From: JAWKXU01 sp020446465
GTDB lineage: Bacteria; Pseudomonadota; Alphaproteobacteria; Sphingomonadales; Sphingomonadaceae
Length of the DNA stretch: 64,000 nucleotides
Reading direction: 5' to 3'
Assembly: GCA_041396845.1 (NCBI GenBank)
Contig: JAWKXU010000002.1
Coordinates: forward strand, 186,001-250,000
How positions within the stretch are numbered: the stretch's first letter is position 1; every line of letters begins with the position of its first letter. Below, piece by piece: positions 55,994-64,000 of the stretch. A program made the position numbers and the translations under genes. The notes beneath the pieces were generated by a model. It did no database searches. It was not told where the DNA came from and saw only the letters and a list, made by a program, of their open reading frames with translations.

Positions 55994-56845
55994 TCAGAGA
56001 GCAACGTTGGCCGCCGCAGGCGCGACGGCCAGCTTCCCCCGTTCAACCTCAATCGCCTTATCAAGATCGGTGGCCAGAGCATGTGCGCAATCTTCGGTGA
56101 GGCCGCCCGCAAGCAGGCTGTCCGAGCTTTCACCATCGGCGCGGATCGTGACCGCATAGCCGCGCTTTTCTTGACGCCGACCCATGTGCCGCCCGGCCAT
56201 GGCGGCGGTGGAAACGCCGTTACGCCCCGGCATAAGCGGATCGGGATCAACGACAAGCCCGCCATGCGTCACGCGCAGATCGGCCACGGCCTTGAGCGGC
56301 ATGCCGATGTCGCCGCTTTGTACGCCATGGCCCGCGACCGAGACCTTGACGGGTTTACGGTCGCGCGCGCCGGGCAGCACGAACGTGCAGCCGACGCCGA
56401 TGCACACGACCGCGACGATATACAGCCAGACGAAGCCCCCCGTCGAACGGGTGCCCACTAATAGCGCGTTCAGCAGGAGGAACAGCCCCACCGCAAACAA
56501 TGGCAGCGCAGGCATGCGCGCCGCGCGGGCTGGTTCCACGTCGAACAGAAAACCGCCTGTCGCGGGATCGTCGCGGCGCGTGAAGCTGGCGATCTTCGGA
56601 TTGTTCCATGTGCGCAGCACGTTCATGCCGTGCCATTTCCACAAGGGCAGCGCGACCACCGCACCAACCAGCGCCAGCCGCACCAGCATGCCCATGTTGA
56701 TGCTTGGCCCAGATACAAAGAACAGCGCCACGCCCAAGGTGTTGAACAAGATGAACACCGCGCCGACCCAAAGTAATACGCGCAGCCAGACGGGGCGCTG
56801 ACGGGCGGGGTTTTCGTGTGGCCGCGCGGCGGTGTTCGAGTCCAA
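55994..56845 (-). CDS. Multi-helix membrane protein of unknown function
   Basis: A 283-residue protein with about four hydrophobic segments: LRVLLWVGAVFILFNTLGVALFF, MLVRLALVGAVVALPLW, ALPLFAVGLFLLLNALLV and FVWLYIVAVVCIGVGCTFVL. They are followed by a soluble C-terminal half that includes GYAVTIRADGESSDSLLAGGLTEDCAHALATDL. I do not recognise the family. It starts with TTG 56845. It is oriented with the small membrane protein, lipoprotein and LuxR genes upstream, so the four may form one unit. Confidence 0.65.
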   Translation of the reverse strand: MDSNTAARPHENPARQRPVWLRVLLWVGAVFILFNTLGVALFFVSGPSINMGMLVRLALVGAVVALPLWKWHGMNVLRTWNNPKIASFTRRDDPATGGFLFDVEPARAARMPALPLFAVGLFLLLNALLVGTRSTGGFVWLYIVAVVCIGVGCTFVLPGARDRKPVKVSVAGHGVQSGDIGMPLKAVADLRVTHGGLVVDPDPLMPGRNGVSTAAMAGRHMGRRQEKRGYAVTIRADGESSDSLLAGGLTEDCAHALATDLDKAIEVERGKLAVAPAAANVAL

Positions 56846-56927
56846 GACGCTCTCCGTTTGTGAATACAGGGCAACGCGACGGGCGCATGAATCCAGAATC
56901 GAGTTCGTTCAATTCGGGATGAGCAAT

Positions 56928-57212
56928 TCACATGGTTGAAATGATGAACAAGGCAATACCCGGAGACAAGAGCGCGGACCCAATTCCCGCCAGAAACACA
57001 AGGCGTCCAACGACCCCCCGCATGTTTTCCGATAGCTCGACACGGTGGGCGGTATCGTAGTCCTTAAAAGTCTCTGCGCCGAATTGATTGCGCCGATTGA
57101 ATCGCGCGCGATCGACGCCTTTCAGCATCCGGTAGCCCTGAACGATTGCAATAACGCCGCCGCCGCCGAAGAGCGCGATCAGTAGAATGAAAACCGTCCA
57201 GTAGTAGCCCAT
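56928..57212 (-). CDS. Small membrane protein of unknown function
   Basis: A 94-residue protein from ATG 57212 (an ATG five codons earlier is possible). It has an N-terminal helix (WTVFILLIALFGGGGVIAIVQGY), a charged central segment rich in Arg and Asn, and a C-terminal helix (LVFLAGIGSALLSPGIALFII). No family recognised. It lies between a lipoprotein gene and a multi-helix membrane gene on the same strand. Confidence 0.65.
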   Translation of the reverse strand: MGYYWTVFILLIALFGGGGVIAIVQGYRMLKGVDRARFNRRNQFGAETFKDYDTAHRVELSENMRGVVGRLVFLAGIGSALLSPGIALFIISTM

Positions 57213-57274
57213 GGCCAATTCTTCCATCTATTCGGCGCCGGATGCGCTGGTCCGCGCCGCGTTCAGTGAGGTCT

Positions 57275-57991
57275 TTAATTTTCAGGATCGGGGCAATCGG
57301 CGACCCATCCGGTCGGCTCACCTGCGAAGGCGCGCCCGCCGCCGCCGGGGTAGCGTCCGGCAGCAAGCGCCGCGCGATCCGGCACAGCGCCGCTGAAATC
57401 CGCATCGACTTCATAGACACCGTATTCCGTGCCGGTGGGCGCGTTGCGGCTATAGACCGCCAGTACGAAGGGTATGCGCCCTTCGGGTTTTACCAGCATC
57501 ACCTTTTCCCGCCCCAACGAAGGCCCCATAAAAGTAGGACAGCCAAGGGTTTCGAGGGTGACGCCGCGTATGCGCAGCGCTTGAAACAGGCGATACGGCA
57601 CTTCGCCCATTTGCTTTTGCCAGTTGAAGGAAATCCTGCCGCTGCCGGACAGCGCCGTGGTCAGATCACCGAATTTTCCTTCGGTGGCGGAAGACCATTG
57701 CACGGAGGTTAGTGGCGCGCGCATATCGGCTACCACCGTGCTACCCGCTTCCGGCGCGAGCGCCACCAACGCATCGGCCATCGGTACAGCCTTGCCCGCA
57801 AACTGCCATTCGTCAGCGCAATACGCATCGGCCCATGACGCTGCCTGTGGGGTCGCTTCGACCAATTCCGCCCGACAGCCCGCGAGAAAACCGGCTTCAT
57901 CTTCTAACGGCGCGGAATCTGCCGCCGTCGCTCCGCATCCGGCGAGCAAGAGGCCGAGCACGGATGTGATTGTGATACGCCTCATTATCAT
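57275..57991 (-). CDS. Lipoprotein of unknown function
   Basis: About 238 residues with a lipobox (LLLAGCGA) after MIMRRITITSVLG. The mature part has four or more Cys, which could form disulfides (FLAGCRAEL, DAYCADEW, LGCPTF, ADCPDPEN). No family recognised. ATG 57991 or 57985 may be the start. Same strand and close spacing as the two membrane genes downstream. Confidence 0.7.
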   Translation of the reverse strand: MIMRRITITSVLGLLLAGCGATAADSAPLEDEAGFLAGCRAELVEATPQAASWADAYCADEWQFAGKAVPMADALVALAPEAGSTVVADMRAPLTSVQWSSATEGKFGDLTTALSGSGRISFNWQKQMGEVPYRLFQALRIRGVTLETLGCPTFMGPSLGREKVMLVKPEGRIPFVLAVYSRNAPTGTEYGVYEVDADFSGAVPDRAALAAGRYPGGGGRAFAGEPTGWVADCPDPEN

Positions 57992-58144
57992 ATGGCTGGT
58001 GTTCCTTAATCGCCCCTGCTGCGCTACCCCGCGCACATACTGGCACGTATTCCATGTAATAAACGCACATGAGGCATGACCGTCCGCCGTCAGGCTGTTC
58101 GGTGCCTAGCGATAAGCCCGTCTGATGGGGGTTTCGTCCCCTGT

Positions 58145-59317
58145 TCAGGGGAGAAATGCGTTGTCCGTATCCAGCCCGGCCACGCTACGGGCGATGAGCG
58201 CGACGGCTTCGGCTTGCCGGTGCGTGCCGGTTTTCGCGAGAATGCGCTTGAGGTGGGAGCGCACGGTCGCACCGCCGATCCCGCGCCGCACTGCCACGGC
58301 GTCGAGAGACAGGCCGCCCGCGAGATCGGCCGCGATCACGGCTTCCATACGTGTGAAGCCGAAGAGATCGCGCAGGCAGGAGATGGTCAGCATCGCCGCT
58401 TCCGGATCGCGTACCATGACTAACGCCAAAGGCCGCGCTTGGGCGGCATGGCCGGATGAAGACCAAGACGATGGCGGCAAGGGCGCGACGATCATCGTGA
58501 GCGGCAGGCGAACCGCGCGCGGGATCGTCAAAGCCGCCCCGAGTGGGGCAGCGCGCCCTTGCGCGGTCTGGGTGCAGGATCGCACCTGCCGCGCCATGCG
58601 CTGATCCAGCCGCGAATCCGCCAGTTTCAAACGCCCACGCTCGGCGGAGAGATGATTCCCCACGCGCAGCAGCGCTTCCGCGCGCGCGTTCGTCGTGACG
58701 ATGCGACACCGCGCATCCACGGCGAAGACCGCCGCATCAATGCGCGACAGGGTTTCATCGGCCAGCGCCCGATGCGCCGCCGCCTTCGAGAATTGCCCGC
58801 CAAGCCAGAAGGCCCGTTGCAGATGGGGCAAGAGGATCGAGACCTTATGTCGATCCTTGTCCACATATGCGCCCGCTTGCCCCGGACGGTGGATGCCGAG
58901 TACGCCGAGCACCCCATCGCCACCCGGAAAAACCGCGCCGACCATGTGGAAGATGTCGAGCGTGCGCAGCCATTCCTGATAGAAGCCGCATTGTTGCTGT
59001 TCCGCAGGCGTGACCAGATCATGGTCGGTGACGATGCGCGACACGCCGAAACGCGCGGAGCGTTCTACCCATAAATCCTGCCGGTGCCAGTGTGTGGCCC
59101 AGGATTGCTGGTGTTCGGCCACGCGCAGATTGTCCGTGTGTTCGAGCAGCCGGATGTCGTCATCCGCGTCATGCAGTTTCAGCACGGCGCTGGTGGACTC
59201 CAGCGTGTCCGAAATCTCGGACGCAATCCCTGTCCATAAGGCATCATCCGCCGCCGCTTCATAGAAGCGCCCGATCAGGCCGGAAACCCGCGCATCAATG
59301 ACAGCCTGTGACAACAT
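58145..59317 (-). CDS. LuxR-type transcriptional regulator
   Basis: About 390 residues: an N-terminal sensory region without a recognised ligand domain (SGLIGRFYEAAADDALWTGIASEISDTLE), a PAS-like central part (DAAVFAVDARCRIVTTNARAEALLR), and a C-terminal LuxR helix-turn-helix (FGFTRMEAVIAADLAGGLSLDAVAVRRGIGGATVRSHLKRILAKTG). ATG 59317 is preferred over an extended frame. It precedes the lipoprotein and membrane genes and may regulate them. Confidence 0.85.
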   Translation of the reverse strand: MLSQAVIDARVSGLIGRFYEAAADDALWTGIASEISDTLESTSAVLKLHDADDDIRLLEHTDNLRVAEHQQSWATHWHRQDLWVERSARFGVSRIVTDHDLVTPAEQQQCGFYQEWLRTLDIFHMVGAVFPGGDGVLGVLGIHRPGQAGAYVDKDRHKVSILLPHLQRAFWLGGQFSKAAAHRALADETLSRIDAAVFAVDARCRIVTTNARAEALLRVGNHLSAERGRLKLADSRLDQRMARQVRSCTQTAQGRAAPLGAALTIPRAVRLPLTMIVAPLPPSSWSSSGHAAQARPLALVMVRDPEAAMLTISCLRDLFGFTRMEAVIAADLAGGLSLDAVAVRRGIGGATVRSHLKRILAKTGTHRQAEAVALIARSVAGLDTDNAFLP

Positions 59318-59724
59318 TCCATCCGCCGTGCCGATAGTATTTCCGAGTAAACCCGAAAATGACGAAGAAATCCATGCCGCAAGTGCAACAACGCTTTGCG
59401 TCAAGCGCGGTGCACAGAGTGCTGGCCGATCACAGCGGACTTCTTTTTCGAGGTATGGGCAATGCAAGCATTGCACCCCTCAGGATTTGTCTTCACCCGG
59501 AACCGCGAAGACCCTCCGTGTCCAGGCGATTCGCGATCTCTTGGACATACCGATACGGCCCGAGCGACACACCTCGAATTCGATCGCAACGCTGCGTAGA
59601 ATGCTGACTGCGGCAGTGGTACAACGCCTGACCCAATATCCATACTGCGCCAGAATGAATACGCAATTTGTGACACAGTAAGATTAGCCCCACTTTGGCA
59701 ATGTTCGGGAAAACTTCTCGATCT
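59318..59724. other. Intergenic stretch without a supported gene
   Basis: About 400 bp between the LuxR gene and the MerC-domain gene. Short frames exist on both strands, but none has a ribosome site, family motif or plausible composition. It probably contains the LuxR promoter, and perhaps the second junction of the inserted block. Confidence 0.5.
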
Positions 59725-60144
59725 TCAGACGCGAATACGATGCCGATGGCGCCAGTTGGCAATATGCGCGCTGGCAAGCAACAGGCTGCCAGGCACCGTG
59801 ATGACAGTCTCCAGCGTTTCGTTTCCGGCAAAGGCCACGCCGGTGGCCATGAACAGCAGGCCGGTTGCGCCCACGATCATCGGCGCAATCGCCCGATGCC
59901 TGCGCCAGCCTCCGATCAGGGCGATGGCGCTGGTTGGCACGGCCAGCGCCAGAATGATGACGTGAAAGCTCTCACCCGGATCGATCCGGCTCGCCAATGC
60001 CGGGAGGACAGCCAGCAGCAACGGCAGCACCAGACAATGAACCAGGCACGTGGCCGAGGCACAGACGGCAAAACCGTCCAGCCAGTTTCTCCCGCGTGAC
60101 GCGGAAATGATATGCGGGTTTGAGTGGCAATCATCGGCTGACAT
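59725..60144 (-). CDS. MerC-domain membrane protein
   Basis: A 139-residue four-helix protein of the MerC family. The first helix carries the metal-binding Cys pair (FAVCASATCLVHCLVLPLLLA). MerC was described in mercury uptake, but no other mer gene is present here. Divergence from a COG0523 GTPase over a Zur-like box instead suggests zinc handling. ATG 60144 lies next to the operator. Confidence 0.85.
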   Translation of the reverse strand: MSADDCHSNPHIISASRGRNWLDGFAVCASATCLVHCLVLPLLLAVLPALASRIDPGESFHVIILALAVPTSAIALIGGWRRHRAIAPMIVGATGLLFMATGVAFAGNETLETVITVPGSLLLASAHIANWRHRHRIRV

Positions 60145-60150
60145 TGTTAT

Positions 60151-60168
60151 GTGATGTTACAACATAAC
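60151..60168. promoter_or_regulatory. Candidate Zur operator between merC-like and COG0523 genes
   Basis: An 18-bp palindrome centred on ATGTT-AC-AACAT. A larger GTTATGT/ACATAAC repeat (60146-60152, 60162-60168) overlaps it. It shares the GTTA/TAAC ends with the znuD-zur site and sits in a 41-bp divergent promoter, overlapping the MerC leader. Confidence 0.65.
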
Positions 60169-60185
60169 GTGATTCGCAAGGCTGT

Positions 60186-60794
60186 TTGATGAACCTGATT
60201 GATCCCCCTCCCCGCCTTCCCGTTACCGTTCTTTCCGGCTTTCTCGGCGCGGGGAAGACGACGCTGCTCAACCACATCCTCTCCAATCGCGAGGGCTTGC
60301 GCGTCGCGGTGATCGTCAATGATATGTCCGAAGTGAATATCGATGCCGATCTGGTGCGCGGCGGCGATGCCGCCCTTTCGCGCAGTGAGGAAACGCTGGT
60401 CGAAATGACCAATGGCTGCATCTGCTGCACATTGCGCGATGATCTGTTGCAGGAAGTGCGCGCGCTGGCAGAGGATGGCCGGTTCGATTATCTGGTGATC
60501 GAAAGCACTGGCATTTCGGAACCTTTGCCAGTGGCCTCCACTTTTTCATTCCGCGACGAGGCCGGGCTGTCACTCGGCGATGTGGCGCAGCTTGATACGA
60601 TGGTCACGGTTGTCGATGCCGTTAATCTGCTGGCTGACTATTCCAGTCAGGATTTCCTTGCCGATCGTGGGGAAACGCTGGGCGATGACGATCAGCGCAG
60701 CCTGGTCGGTCTGCTGGTCGAGCAGATCGAATTTGCCGATGTGGTGGTGATCAACAAAGCCTCCTCGGTATCCGCAGACCATCTCCACCGTTGA
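60186..60794 (+). pseudogene. Truncated COG0523 (CobW/YciC-type) metal-chaperone GTPase
   Basis: The N-terminal GTPase domain is intact: P-loop SGFLGAGKTTLLNH, NGCICCTLRDDL (CxCC metal site), ESTGISEP and the guanine motif region VVVINKAS. Zur-controlled members deliver zinc under starvation. Coding stops after 202 residues, against 330-400 in the family, where the sequence passes into a conjugation-gene remnant at about 60,790. The CobW C-terminal domain is absent, so activity is doubtful. Confidence 0.85.
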
Positions 60795-60900
60795 GGACGA
60801 CTCCATAGGCGACGAGGTCCCGGTGAAGCCGCGCCGGAATTTCGATTGTCAGTTTGACCGGCTTTTCGTCTGTGATGTCGGAGAGTTTGAGTCGGGTCAC
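60795..60900 (-). pseudogene. DUF2274 gene remnant downstream of trbI
   Basis: Starts with GTG 60900 overlapping the trbI stop, as DUF2274 genes do in Trb clusters. It encodes TRLKLSDITDEKPVKLTIE. One base then appears to be missing near 60,841, because the next frame resumes PARLHRDLVAYGVVL. Similarity ends at about 60,795, at the junction with the GTPase gene. The family is normally about 75-100 residues. Confidence 0.65.
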
Positions 60901-62063
60901 GCGCCGTTCTCCAGCACGATGTCGCGGGTTACCAAAACCCGTACCGGGAAACCTGGACGAATGGTCAGCGTCGGCCGGATATTCAGTTCACGCGAGACAA
61001 TCTGCTCTCCGGCACGATTAATGCTGTCCTGACCGCCCCGGCGTAGCGCGCGCGCAATGTCGCTGTCATTGCCCAAGCCAAGTTCGCTGCCAACGCCAAG
61101 CAAGGTCGAAATCAGGGCAGCCTTCATTACACCGCCCCAATGATAATCGACGCCGTCTTCAAGGCCGGCATAGCCAGAGGGATCGGCAGCGGGCTGGCGT
61201 TCGAGCACGATGGAGCGGCCATCGGGCAGGATCAGACGGTTCCAGGCGAGCAGTACCCGGCGCTGACCGAACCCGACATCGGATGCGTAGTCACCGATCA
61301 GACGTGCGCCTTGCGGGATCAGCAAGCGCCGACCGGTAAGGCTGTCATAGACGTTTTCGGTCACTTGCGCGGTGACGAGGCCGGGCTGATCAGAGCGAAT
61401 ACCCGTGATGAGAGCGGCAGGAATGATCGACCCGGTCATCAGGATGGCTCCAGAAGGAGAAGCATTCAGCCGTTCAAATGAGACAATGCGGCGTTCGGTC
61501 GGGCGGTCGAGGAAGCCGGGCTTGCCAGAAGGTGCAGTTGGCACTGCCGACTGACCGGCCAGCTGCACTGCGCCGGGCATCCCCTGCGCAACACTGGCCG
61601 CAGACGACCCGCCACCGAAGAATAACCGACTGCTTCGTGCAGCCTCGCGTTCCTGTTCGAGACGCTGGCGCGCTGCTTCTTCCGGGCTTATCCCTTGTGG
61701 CGGCGGTTGTGCGCCAACCGGCGGCAGTTGCGCGACGGCCCCGCGATCCTGTGCGTCGAGGATGGGTTTGCCAAGATCGCCGGGCAGTGCTGGCCCCAGC
61801 TTCGGCACCTGGGAATAGTCCTTCGGCGCGGATGCCAGTCTGTCTGCCACGGCGACGCCGTCGGTATTGTATAATTCATCGTTGCTGCCCTGTGATGAAG
61901 GTTGCAGCGCATAGAGCAATGCCCCACCGACCAGCGTCAGCACGCCCGCACTGACAATACCGATCGCCTTTCGCGACAGGCGAACGACACGAGGGCCTTC
62001 GGCGCGCAGGCTAGTGATGGACTCGGCATCGACCGGACGGTCGGAATCGCTCTCGCCGGTCAT
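60897..62063 (-). CDS. trbI: Conjugal transfer protein TrbI (VirB10-like)
   Basis: Energy-sensing channel component of the mating-pair-formation type IV secretion system. One N-terminal helix (AIGIVSAGVLTLVGGALLYAL) is followed by a Pro/Gln-rich periplasmic linker. The C-terminal VirB10 barrel domain has LLIPQGARLIGDYASDVGFGQRRVLLAWNRLILPDGRSI and FPVRVLVTRDIVL. Overlaps trbG by 4 bases. Confidence 0.96.
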   Translation of the reverse strand: MTGESDSDRPVDAESITSLRAEGPRVVRLSRKAIGIVSAGVLTLVGGALLYALQPSSQGSNDELYNTDGVAVADRLASAPKDYSQVPKLGPALPGDLGKPILDAQDRGAVAQLPPVGAQPPPQGISPEEAARQRLEQEREAARSSRLFFGGGSSAASVAQGMPGAVQLAGQSAVPTAPSGKPGFLDRPTERRIVSFERLNASPSGAILMTGSIIPAALITGIRSDQPGLVTAQVTENVYDSLTGRRLLIPQGARLIGDYASDVGFGQRRVLLAWNRLILPDGRSIVLERQPAADPSGYAGLEDGVDYHWGGVMKAALISTLLGVGSELGLGNDSDIARALRRGGQDSINRAGEQIVSRELNIRPTLTIRPGFPVRVLVTRDIVLENGA

Positions 62064-63055
62064 GATGTTCCGCCTGAACGATTGGCTATCTTGACCCGCA
62101 CCTGCCTGCGCCCCGCGCCGAGTCGCAGTTCGGCCTTGCGGAACAGCCGGTCGATAATCAGGTAGCGGCCATTCACCCGGTAATTGACGAGCTCAGCTTC
62201 GCCTTCCTCGCCAATGACGAAAAAGGGCGGCATCTCGCCCTGGGCAATGTCAGGCGGAAATTCGACCAGTGTACGCTGGCCGTCATCAAACACGCGCAGG
62301 GGTCGCCAGGCGGGCCTGTCACCGGAAATGCGGTAATCGAAATTGAGGTTCTCGATCGTGAACCCGCTCGCGATTGGCGCGGCCCGTTCGGCTTCGGATT
62401 CGGCCCGCCGCAGAGCGATCAGTTCATCCTGAGGGTAGGTCCAGCTGACTGAGGCCATGTAGACGCGTGCATTGGCGCGCAGTTCCAGATGATAGGTCCG
62501 CCGGTCGGTGTTGATAACGAGATTGGTCGTGATATCAGGTCGGGTCGGTTTGACGAGAATATGGACGCGCTGCGCGGCGCCCGAACCGCTGAGTGTATCG
62601 CCGATCATCCAGCGCACCGTATCACCTGCAGCTACCGGCCCGGGACCGACCAGTCTTTCGCCTTCCTGCAAGGCAATATCCGTCACCTGGCCAGGCTTGG
62701 TGTAGATCTGGAACAGTGCGCCTTCACTATAGGCATAACGCTGGATCGCGTTCTCGAAGCCTGCATCTTCGGGCTGGAGGCGGGCGGCGTCATTCGCCGC
62801 TCCCACTTGCGTCTCGGGGGTAGAGGCAGGGGAGCGGCGCGCGGCGTGGGGCAATGTGCGCCGCGTATGGGGATCGAATTGCGCAGGGAATCGCATCGCC
62901 GTGACGGGCCGGGTTTGCACCAATGCAGACAAGGCAACCTGCGTTGCCGAAACCACAGCCATGGGCGTTGCCGAAGCGGGAGATGCAAGCGAGAGCGAAG
63001 CGATAGCGGCCAGGCCGCCAATGCGTGCACCAAGATGGGTATGCGTGCGGAACAT
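62060..63055 (-). CDS. trbG: Conjugal transfer protein TrbG (VirB9-like)
   Basis: Outer-membrane-associated core component of the type IV secretion channel. The signal peptide (LAAIASLSLASPASA) is followed by an N-terminal CagX domain (RYAYSEGALFQIYTKPGQVTDIALQEGE) and the C-terminal domain (FDDGQRTLVEFPPDI, VNYRVNGRYLIIDRLF). Shares one base with trbF. Confidence 0.95.
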   Translation of the reverse strand: MFRTHTHLGARIGGLAAIASLSLASPASATPMAVVSATQVALSALVQTRPVTAMRFPAQFDPHTRRTLPHAARRSPASTPETQVGAANDAARLQPEDAGFENAIQRYAYSEGALFQIYTKPGQVTDIALQEGERLVGPGPVAAGDTVRWMIGDTLSGSGAAQRVHILVKPTRPDITTNLVINTDRRTYHLELRANARVYMASVSWTYPQDELIALRRAESEAERAAPIASGFTIENLNFDYRISGDRPAWRPLRVFDDGQRTLVEFPPDIAQGEMPPFFVIGEEGEAELVNYRVNGRYLIIDRLFRKAELRLGAGRRQVRVKIANRSGGTS

Positions 63056-63735
63056 CAGCCGAGCTCCTTTGACCAGTTGATGGAAGTGACGAAAATGCCG
63101 AGCGGGTTTTTGGTGAGCGCATCGGGATTGTTGGGCGGCTGCACTGTGATACCGAGGATCGCGGTCCAGCGGCTCGTCTCGGCCAGGCTGCCATCGCGGT
63201 AGCGCCGCTCGACCCAGGCAACCCGGAAACTCCTTGGTGACGCGCGGATCACACTGGTGACATCGACCGCGACCTGTTCCCGCCCGATCAGGGCAAAAGG
63301 GTCATTGGCCCGCGCATAATCGTTCAGCGCCAGCGCGCCCTTGTCGCTTGCAAAATCATAGGCTCGAAGCCAGTTCTCGCGCACGACGATGGCATCGTCA
63401 GGAATGGCGCGGACATGTTCGATGAAACGGGCGAGGTGGAACGCAATCTGCGGATCGGTCGGAGAGAAAGCCGCATCGGCAGGTGCTACGCTCCGCGCTT
63501 CACCGAGCTTGTCGACCTCTACGACCCAGGGAACAACGGTGCCCCTCGCATTTTGCCAGATCAGGCCACCGGTCAGTGCTGTGGACAGGCCGAGCGCACC
63601 AAAGAAAGCATAGCGCCAGCTTTTCGCCTGTACGCGCGCGGAACCGATACGTTCGTCCCAGACCTGCGCCGCGCGCTGGTAAGGTGTCTCGGGCTGCGGC
63701 GTCTTGCCGTATCGGATTGAGGGGCGCTTGAACAT
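63055..63735 (-). CDS. trbF: Conjugal transfer protein TrbF (VirB8-like)
   Basis: Inner-membrane assembly factor of the type IV secretion system. A single N-terminal helix (WRYAFFGALGLSTALTGGLIW) is followed by a VirB8 periplasmic domain (PQIAFHLARFIEHVRAIPDDAIVVRENWLRAYDF). 226 residues, start ATG 63735. Confidence 0.95.
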   Translation of the reverse strand: MFKRPSIRYGKTPQPETPYQRAAQVWDERIGSARVQAKSWRYAFFGALGLSTALTGGLIWQNARGTVVPWVVEVDKLGEARSVAPADAAFSPTDPQIAFHLARFIEHVRAIPDDAIVVRENWLRAYDFASDKGALALNDYARANDPFALIGREQVAVDVTSVIRASPRSFRVAWVERRYRDGSLAETSRWTAILGITVQPPNNPDALTKNPLGIFVTSINWSKELG

Positions 63736-63741
63736 GAGCCG

Positions 63742-64000
63742 TCAGTCCTTCTCTTTCGTGTCGATGGATGCGCCCGCGCCATGGCCATCACCTGCACGCA
63801 CGGTATGGGCGGCAAGCGATGCCGAATGCCCAAGGCTCTGGCGCTGCTTCATGGATTTGGCCCAGGCAGGCGGGCCGCTCGCGGGCTCTGGCCCACCTGA
63901 TGGCGAACCGGGCGCAGGCACAATTTTTCCGCCCATGTTGCCGACGGCGGATCGTGCCCCTTCGCGAAAATTGTTCCGGGCGCTGTCTGCTGCCTTGCGC
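63742..64000 (-). CDS. trbL: Conjugal transfer protein TrbL, C-terminal part
   Basis: Enters from the right edge. The visible 85 residues (FREGARSAVGNMGG, PPAWAKSMKQRQSLGHSASLAAHTVRAGDGHG) match the hydrophilic tail of TrbL/VirB6. Its position directly before trbF fits the standard trbL-F-G-I order. Confidence 0.85.
   Translation of the reverse strand, partial: RKAADSARNNFREGARSAVGNMGGKIVPAPGSPSGGPEPASGPPAWAKSMKQRQSLGHSASLAAHTVRAGDGHGAGASIDTKEKD

Noticed and set aside
59298..59681. A 127-codon plus-strand frame between the LuxR and MerC-domain genes
   Set aside because: No ribosome site, no motif and irregular composition; it begins inside the LuxR gene on the opposite strand.
59725..60144. 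Mercury resistance operon
   Set aside because: Only a MerC-domain gene is present, with no merA, merT, merP or merR. The operator and partner gene point to zinc.
47046..64000. CRISPR arrays or defence islands within the element
   Set aside because: No regularly spaced repeats and no restriction, Cas or retron genes were found. The only toxin-antitoxin pair is ParDE.

Overview
The window comes from a high-GC alphaproteobacterium, most likely a sphingomonad (Sphingomonadales; Novosphingobium or Sphingopyxis-like, genus not resolvable by eye). Supporting signs are TonB-dependent receptors, a ChpT-type histidine phosphotransferase, an Atp12 chaperone, a TIGR02001 outer-membrane protein, an RpoH-type heat-shock promoter and sphingomonad-style interspersed repeats.

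Region 1 (about 1-45,760) is core chromosome. In order: a large TonB receptor; clpB behind an RpoH-like promoter; a leftward gatC-gatA-UPF0114-methyltransferase-gatB-trmL translation operon; an FKBP isomerase and rpsU; an OYE-family flavin oxidoreductase; crcB, a pseudouridine synthase, a HAD phosphatase, a small membrane protein and atp12 in a tight run; a leftward Mla lipid-transport operon (mlaE, mlaF, mlaD, lipoprotein) divergent from valS-queE; a HerA-like ATPase; TIGR02186 plus a TauE/SafE exporter; an NfrB-like glycosyltransferase with a barrel-like partner; nhaA; gloA; a phosphoesterase and ugd; a lipocalin-like protein; the RNase P RNA; aqpZ and ampD; chpT; a JAMM protease; an RluD-type synthase; rpoH; mtgA; a CDF zinc transporter; and an O-antigen-ligase-like membrane protein. 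Two inverted copies of a 99-bp repeat bracket the 36.3-39.5 kb segment.

Region 2 (about 45,900-47,000) is a phage-structural remnant whose second gene is cut off. It abuts a tyrosine recombinase at 47,164.

Region 3 (about 47,000 to the right edge) looks like an integrative conjugative element. The integrase and a ParDE module sit at the left end, and trbL-F-G-I conjugation genes (leftward) run off the right end. Between them is metal cargo: a ZnuD-like receptor divergent from a Zur-type Fur regulator with a candidate operator; a ModE-like regulator, an exported protein and a TonB receptor with a candidate ModE box (predicted TonB-dependent molybdate or tungstate uptake; the receptor carries one in-frame amber codon); the tail of a CDF exporter; and a MerC-domain protein divergent from a COG0523 GTPase with a second Zur-like box. 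Inserted between the cargo blocks is a set of unrecognised membrane, lipoprotein and LuxR genes (55.7-59.3 kb). Several cargo genes are truncated at clear junctions, so the element has been rearranged repeatedly.
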